Source of the DNA: Ailurus styani
Lineage: Eukaryota > Chordata > Mammalia > Carnivora > Ailuridae
Direction of reading: 5' to 3'
NCBI GenBank assembly: GCA_002007465.1
Contig: LNAC01000163.1
Span: 2,248,243-2,312,242, forward strand
DNA: 64,000 bases
Both the position numbers and the translations under genes were made by a program. The notes under the pieces were generated by a model. The model was given only the letters and a program-made list of their open reading frames with translations. It ran no database searches and was not told the DNA's origin. This document shows, piece by piece, positions 52,601-61,200 of this stretch; position 1 is the stretch's first letter; the number at the start of each line of letters is the position of its first letter.

Positions 52601-55600
52601 GGTCATGATCTCAGGATCCTGGGATCTAGCCCCGCATAGGGCTCTCTGCTCAGCAGGGAGCCTGCCTCCTCCTCTCTCTCTGCCTGCCTCTCTGCCTACT
52701 TGTAATCTCTCTCTCTTTAAATAAATAAAATCTTTTTAAGAAATAAAAAATAAAAATAAAATCTTAAAAAAAATTCATGTGAAGTTATTTAGATTTAACA
52801 AACACCTATGCAAAACCTTTAGTATAATACCAGTCTTTTTCATGTATATTAAACCCATACAATGACCCTGTGTGCAGCTCTAGGTGAATAATAAAGCCCT
52901 AGTGTGAACAGCCATGAGTTCAACAAAGACCTACAAAGGGATACTACAACCCAACCTTACGGCAAGTTCATCCAGTACAGAAATCAGCAAGACAAAGTCA
53001 CTGTCCTTAGGGAGCCAACAATCTGCTAGTGACCCCAAAAGCATAAGTGCCACACAGAGGTTATTTCTCAAGAACAAGGAGCAACACAGAATAAGGTCAC
53101 CTAACTGATAGGGATTATGGAAGAGAGCAAGGGAGGCTTCTGGGAAGAGGCACTGACTTGTGACCTGAGTCATACCTCATCCAAGTAGAGAAAGAAGAGT
53201 AGGAATTAAACAAATAGATAAATAGAGATGGGACTCCAGGCAGAGGGAATAAGAGGCAAACTATCAAAGGGTAGCACTGCATTCAGAAAACTGCAAAAGG
53301 TTATGGGGATACAGTGTTCTGCATTTTAAAAACAGACCTCTCAAAGGAAACCTTTACTGGTAGCTGTGGAGCGTTGCAGTAGTAGTAGGAAGGCACTGTA
53401 CTGTAGTAGGAAAGTATTTCTGGACGAGAAGCCTGCCATTGCTAACACCCAGCTTATACTATGTGTAAACTAATATTTAATAGTGTTGTTTTCTGTTACC
53501 AGGAGAAAAAGAATAGCATGTAATTATCTTTCCATTATAATCTAAGGGGCCATCATATAAATTTACTAAACCTAAATAGATTTAGAAGTCTATATTCTAC
53601 ACATCCAGAGAATGGCAATGTTAAAAGACAAAAAATTATTGTCATCTCTGATTAGGAGGAAATACAGAATAGATAATGGTAGCAGAGGTACTTCTTTGGT
53701 GCTTTTTTTAAAAAGTCTATGTGGCATCCAGAAAGGAGAACATAATGGAGGACATGTATGTATAGCATCACTCTCTCGGCTTAAACAAGAGAAAAGATTT
53801 CATTGCACCTATTGAGAGAGACTCATCAGATTGTGACACTGACCAGCTATCTGTGTCAAACAGAAAATGGTCCCACAATTGACAAAGATGTCCAAGCAGG
53901 TAGATTAACTGTTTATCAATGTTGTCTGTCACACTGCATACCTACAATGATTCTCTGAGCAACTCTGAAATCTCCCATCACTCAGGGAAAGAGCGTATCC
54001 AAAGAGATAGACATCAAAGAGGCAGGACAGCAGGACACTATTTCCTCAAAGGGCATCACTTACAAAGTTCAAAAGAAGTAATTCAAGGACTTTTATAACT
54101 CACCTGTACTGACATTATGCCTGATGATTCTACCAAATCCTCAAACCATTTGCAGGCAGAGATTTAGATCAGGACTACAAAGGTACCGATGTGAAGGAGT
54201 TCTGGGATTATTTGGCCCCACTGTCCACAGACAAATAGCTGATGGCCATCTTGCAGCAATAACTTCAGCTTTGGCCAGATTAGAAATATTGTTTAGAAAA
54301 AGAGGGGTTGCTACAAACATATGGTTTAAGAAATATAACGTGCTATAAAGCAGGTGCTGCTTCCAAGTTTTAAGACTAAGCAGAGCTAGGCTGAAGCTTT
54401 TATTTGTTGGTGCAAGACTCTAGGGCTCTTCCTGCCTCCATCCTAGGAACCCACACAGAAACAGGGGCCAGAAAGTCAAAGCAGTCTGGAATGCTGAGGC
54501 CCCCACAAGGAGAGCAGCTGTTCTGGAGACTTCCACGGTACTGTGACAGACGTTGTGGGAATGAGAAATAAAATTCCGTTAAACACCCCCTCCCTCTCCC
54601 AAAAAAAGACTAAGTAGAAAGTCCATCCACTGTACTTCACAATGGTCACAATGGAAAACCAAACCTCACCTAGGTGGGAGTCAAATTTCTTGGAACCTCA
54701 CAACCTACCTCCAGGTATAAATTCAAAAGGGAAGCATCAGTGAAGACAGTCATCACTAACCCATGTGAACACCAGAGTGTCACTGGAGAGACACAATGTG
54801 CTTCAGGAAGGAAGGGGAAAAAAAGACTTTCGGAAGCTAAAACTAATTTAAATTATAAATAAATTAGCCATTGAACAGACAGACAAGAGATAAAATACAT
54901 GCAATAAATAAAGTTCATAGACTTCACTCAGAAGAACCTATTTATTTACTCTTTTATATTTAGAATTTATTCCTACATTAGATACAATTCCTATAGGTGT
55001 ATTATCTCCTATTCTGGGACAGAAGTGAAGCAAATGTGTAAGCTGGGGTCATCTACACTCAGGTTCATTGTCAAGGCACCTTAACAGCACTCAGAAGGAG
55101 CAAATAAGAGCCTGAGATGGAAGAAGAAAAACTATTTTTAAAAAAGAACCCAAAACCCAAAGCAGAATGCAGCCGTAAGCTTAGAGACAAAACAACCACC
55201 ACTGAAAACATCAGGGTATTACACATGTGTGTGCACAACACAATGGATAAATCTCTTTTCATTGGACCTGTGTTCTGGGTAACTGCAAGCCATTCAGCCT
55301 CTTCTGAGACCAGCTTCACTTGTAAAATCAGGATAATACTTCTTGCCACCAGACAGAACTGCCATAAAGAGCTGAAAAAACAATTTATGTAATAATAGCT
55401 GAAAAATGTAACACACTATATACAATATGAAACACTAAGACAATATATTTAAATAAATTTCCATTTAAAAGGCTAAATAAAGAATTAGCACTTCTCTTAA
55501 TAGCAAAGAATTAAGTTACATACCACTGATCCCCTCCCACAAAATGCCAGGGCTTTTTTCCTAAACTAGTAGCAAAAAAAAAAAAAAGAGCTTTAAAGCA

Positions 55601-58191
55601 AGAGATTTTAGCTGCCCTTGGGAAACCAGATAGGGTATGAGCATTTCTTCTAACAGAAAACACATTTCAAAATGAAAAAAAAATAAATATTTTTAAATGA
55701 GTATCCATACCTAAAAATATAACGTGAAATACAATGTTGATTAGTTACACAAGAAATGTTTTTCAGGGCGCCTGGGTGGCTCAGCGGTTTAAAGCCTCTG
55801 CCTTCGGCTCAGGTCATGATCTCAGGGTCCTGGGATGGAGGCCCACATCGGGCTCTCTGCTCGGCAGGGAGCCTGCTTCCTCCTCTCTCTCTGCCTGCCT
55901 CTCTGCCTACTTGTGATCTCTCTCTCTCTCTCTCTCTCTCTGTCAAATAAATAAATAAAATCTTTAAAAAAAAAAAGAAAGAAAGAAATGTTTTTCAAAC
56001 TATAGGTCATAATCACTAGTGGATAAAGAAGTCAATTTTGGCGTTTTTTGTTTTTTTTTTTTAAAGATTTTCTTTATTTTTTTTTGTTTGTAATTTTGGC
56101 ATTTTTTTTAAGGAAATCAGATATAGGGCGCCTGGGTGGCTCAGTGGGTTAAAGCCTCTGCCTTTGGCTCAGGTCGTGATCTCAGGGTCCTGGGATCGAG
56201 GCCCGCATCAGGCTCCCTGCTCAGCGGGGAGCCTGTTTCCTCCTCTCTCTCTGCCTGCCTCTCTGCCTACTTGTAATGTCTCTCTCTGTCAAATAAATAA
56301 ATAAAATCTTAAAAAAAAAAAAAAGGAAATCAGATATAAAATATTAGAGTACCTCGCATTTAATAAAGGTCAGTATTATTTCATATAAGTATTATTTCAT
56401 ACACGTTTGTTTTACTTAATATATATTATTATCATGTGTATACATACACAAGTGCTGGGTCACAGTGTAAATCTACTTCTTACATGGAGCTGTGGTTAAA
56501 AACGTCTAAAAGTCACTGATACAAAACAGATAGGTATGTGGCCTTCTAGATGGCAGCTAAGGTGTAAAAACAAGGAATTTAAAAGCAGCTAGTACTCGAG
56601 TGACCAGAAGAAAATAAGGAAAGTAAAGAAATCTCAGCTGGGACCAGGTTGAAGAGGGCAGTGTTTTTTAAAAAGTCATCAAGCAGCAGTCCTTGAAGTA
56701 GGAAAAGGATAACAGTATTCTCTCTAGGAACCAAAAAGGCTGATACAGGGGGGAAAAAAACCACTCTACTAGAATTTAGGAGAATCTGCCCCATAAAACC
56801 CTCTGACTTTAATCCTTAATTTTCTCATCTGTAAAGTGAAAAGTCTAGGCTAGAAGATAAATTTTAAGATCCTACTCAACTTTAACATTTTCTGATTCTG
56901 GTAGAATTTATAATAATTAAGCTATGACATAAGTACTTATTTTATAATTAAGACTTTTGTATTTAGTAATTATAGTTTTAACTTTTAATAAAAAAGTTAT
57001 ATAACAGGACGCCTGGGTGGCTCAGTTGGTTAAGCAGCTGTGTTCAGCTTGGGTCATGATCCCAGGGTCCTGGGATCAAGTCAGGCATCAGGCTCCTTGC
57101 TCAGCAGGGAGCCTGCTTCTCCCTCTGCCTCTGTCCACCACTCTGCCTGCTTGTGCTCTCTCTCTCTCTCTCTCTGACAAATAAATAAATAAAATCTTTT
57201 TTAAAAATTATATAAAATCTTCCTAATAAATAATGGATGTTTTATATAAAAATCAAGGCTTGGTGGCTACTGCCACATATGGGCGTCTCTCAGTTTTCTG
57301 TATTAAAAAGGTCTCATTGGCTGGGTCAGAATTACCCTTAGGCAAACATGCAGCTATTCACCTGGTAATAATCATGAAAAGTCCAAGAAGGTGCCCTGAA
57401 GGAGTTAAATAATCTCCATATAATTTCCCTGGTACATGGCCCATTTAAAAGTTTAAAAAAAAATTACAATAACCACTAAGGTATGTCCAATTATTAAACT
57501 CAACTACAATCAGTAATAAGTGTTCTATACAATAAAAGATTAATGTTCCTAAAATTTCCTTCTGTCTTCTTCCATAATAGGATCAGCCATTTTAGCTTAA
57601 TCACTTACATAAATTAGGGAAAGGTACCAATTGCTTCCTTAATGTTTTCCTATTATTGCACCAATTTCCTGGCCTGGACTTGGCTGCCTGTCCCAGTCTA
57701 TGTGTTTCCCTGGTTAGCTCCTCAGCCTGCACTCTCCTTTCTACTGGTAAACTCTTCCCTGCTCTGTGCCCACTTCCTTATGCTTAAAGCCTGCATCTGC
57801 AAAAACAGTGGCTGCAAGCCCTCAAACAGACGCATAAAATGAATTTAGTACCTACAAGGGAGTTACTCTGACTGGGCATAGGGTACATATTATATTATGA
57901 GGTGGTGTTCCTAGAAAGATGTATATTCTACCACAGAGATGTCATATGTGGGGCTGCCTCTGAGACTAGATGGAATCTGTTCTACTTCTAAGCAAAAGAT
58001 CTCTTTCAATTAAGGGATGAAAAATGAGAGTGGAGAAATGTCTAAAACAGGACTAGAAAGAGGTACCATCAAAGGAATAAGAACAGATCAACAGACCAAG
58101 CCAATCAATCACTGACAAGTATTTTGACTCTGAACACCTTTGTAGAACAGTCCTGAAGGAAAACACTAAAAAGAACTAAATCTCTACAAAA

Positions 58192-58227
<36 letters not shown>

Positions 58228-61200
58228 CCGTACTTCGTCATGCCATATCATTAGTACAAAGCAAGAAGAAGAGCACATAACATCTCTTATCTGTTCTCTC
58301 TGCAAGTCCATATCGTTTATCATTTCTTTCCTGTTCTGCAGACCCACATCATCTACTTTGGGAAATATGTACTTCCCAATCAAATCACTCTGATTGAAAT
58401 GGATGGACACAGGTCAATCCAAGTGACCAAAATGTAGAAACAGAGCAAACTGACATTTTGCTAAATACGCTTTTTACTAAACTCGTCTTGTGCCAATTCT
58501 CACCAACTTGAAAATATATACCAAGTAAATTATCAGACATTAATTTTACCATGTACCACCCAAACAGCTGATTTTGAACCATAATCCTGAAAATGGTATA
58601 ATCCTGATTTTTAAAACTTCCTATGGGCATTAATGTTAATTAAACCATATTACTACTGTTCAGTGAAAGACCTGAATATGTTTTTAAGGGCTGAATAAAA
58701 CCTGAGACTAGAAAATGCACAGTGAAAATATGTGTGAGTAAGGAAGAAAGTGCAAATCTCTATAAAATATGTGTTTTAAACTACGCACTAAGGAGAAATT
58801 AGAGAAGTGAAGATCCATTTGTGCAATAATGTCCTAAAGTCAGCAATAAAGCTTTTAGGATCAACTATGCGAAAAGCAAACACTGCGGAGAAATGAGAGG
58901 TTGAGAATGGGAATAAATAAACAGGAAGAAACAAACATGACTGTGTCAATATTGTTGCTCTTCTACCCCAGACCTTGTGAAAATTGGACAATGCTGTCTA
59001 GCTACAAAACCGACCTTACTGAAGGCTGAACATGAGTGAGAAAATAAAACAACAACATGTCAGTCTATGCAAATGGGATTTCTAAAAATATTTTACCCAT
59101 TACATAATAATTACTATATCTCAAATTTTGAAGTAGTTTTGGATTTTTCTTATATAGAAATATACAAAAAGTTTTTGCATAAAAATAAAGTTAAGAAAAA
59201 GAGAAACTTACTGATACTAGTAGAAAGTATAATGGTAGGAGAATTCAGAATAAAAGTATTTTTGAGGAATAAAATTAGCACTTAGGATAAAATATATAAA
59301 ACTGTCAATAAAAATAAAGGCAGAGGTAAACCTAAAAAAATTACACATGGATTCTCATTCTAAAATACAACACTTTAACTTAAATAGCTATGATATATCA
59401 ACATTAGAGAAAAATTAATAAACCCGCATTAAACAAAAAAATATAGAAGGCACACATAAAATACCTAGGACCAGGTTAAAAGAACCCTCTCTACAATATA
59501 ATAGTGCTGATGATTAACTTCCAAGAAAGTGCATCCCTTTCCCTCAATCAACTCACCCAACATTTTCTGCATCTTCATCACACTCAGCTTTATATTTGCA
59601 AGGTCCACACTTGGAGTGTTTTCTGTGAACTTCTGCCCCAGACCCTTCCTCTTCTGTTTAAAAAGAAAAATTAAATTTTCAAGCAAAAGTTGGGTTCCTT
59701 TCCAGGTAAACTTCACATTTGCAGCAGCCATTATCCTATTTCTAGGGAAAATGTACCTGAGCTCTTGAAAATAATCACTTCCAAAATCTATCAATGCTTG
59801 TGCCTCAAAATGGTGCCAATATAGAGTACAACATAATCTATGAGGAAAACAAGTATTGGTGCTAGCAAAACAAACCCTTAACCTATGTACAAAGGTGCAA
59901 TATAGGTTTTGATAATTGCCTTTATAAGAATTATCACATAACATTAACTAAGAAAGAGAAAATAAAACATGTGTATAAATTTGGTCCAGTGATCACCTGA
60001 CTGAGACAGCATGTGTGATGCTGGTCAGCAAATAAATGATTAAATGCAATAGAGTATAACCACTTCTTCACATCAGTTTTATACCTGCCTTTCTTACTAT
60101 AGAACAACTAATTCCAGAATAAAAAAAATATGTATTTATCTCCAAATCTGTGAAAGGAAAGGGGTCTCCTTACAAAAGACTTGCCTCTTTTTCTACTTTG
60201 CCACTTAGCACAGCCAGAAATATCCAGAATACAAAAGTGTGTGTGGGTCTCCTTCGATCCAGCACAAAAAAATAGTGCATACCTCTAAGTCCCCAACTCC
60301 TATCCCACATTTAAGGGCTTCTGCATTTGTGGGGCTCAACTAGAATGGATCCTATCCTGATCATCTCAAACTGGGCAGAGAACTCTGTTCTGAGGGCAAT
60401 TTAGGGATTCAGCTTTCTCAAGGGATCTCCCATTCTGGTTTGGAAAAGAACACCTTATTAAGGGGGTGTCAATCAGTAAAAAAGATACTAAAAGGAAAAA
60501 TCCATAAACCTAATATGCCTCAGTTTGGTAATACTTCCAAACTTTCCATTTTTAGTGTCTGCCTACACTTTAAGTAGAAATCTTTCCCCAAATTCTCATG
60601 AACACTCCCTGATTCCAGTGATCACAATCCTATGTATTTCTGAGGCTTTGGTACAGATACTACAAGCTCCCTTAAGTTTATGTACTAATCTGAGCAAACC
60701 ACTTAACCTTTCTAAATTCATACTCCCTAAAAAGAAATTGTCCACCTATATCCTCACAGCAAAACATCCAGTATATTTACACTATATACACAAATCTTGA
60801 GATCAACTTCCACTTCCTTAATATAAGAACAAAGACAATTTCCTTACTGAATATCTGACCACAGGGATTAGACTACATAACCTCTCTTAAAATCCTTTCC
60901 AGCTCTAAGATCTAGAACTGATGGTCTTATGATCCTTCACAAGTGATCACAAAGCTTCTGCCTGAACATGTCCATTTAAATCACACTTTATTATGGGATA
61001 GCTTTAATCCCCTCCCCCCCGAAACTGTCATCCCTGAACTTCTTCCTCCAGATGGTTCTTCTATTCTCTAAAGTGACCTTTGAAGTGACTTCCAACTCTG
61101 ACATTTTAGGATTCTTTGAAATGTGGAAATCTGCAGTAAGGTTTCAGATAGTATCGAAAGGATCATGACTGTAATTTTCATTTAAGTGTGAATTTTACTA

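Larger units (their letters stand above)
43639..59556 (-). other. TMEFF1: TMEFF1 intron 5 (15.9 kb)
   Basis: This is the largest intron in the window and is dominated by plus-oriented (antisense to TMEFF1) CAN-SINEs. It also holds a MIR, an old L1 end, an LTR relic and a CA repeat. Unannotated spans: 44480-45420, 47365-48035, 48933-49727, 51845-52350, 53315-55260 and 57205-59556. No additional exon was recognised. Confidence 0.85.

Noticed and set aside
59465..59944. 159-codon minus-strand frame over TMEFF1 exon 5
   Set aside because: Wrong phase: it reads across both splice sites and does not give the follistatin cysteines. The correct phase is set by exons 4 and 6.
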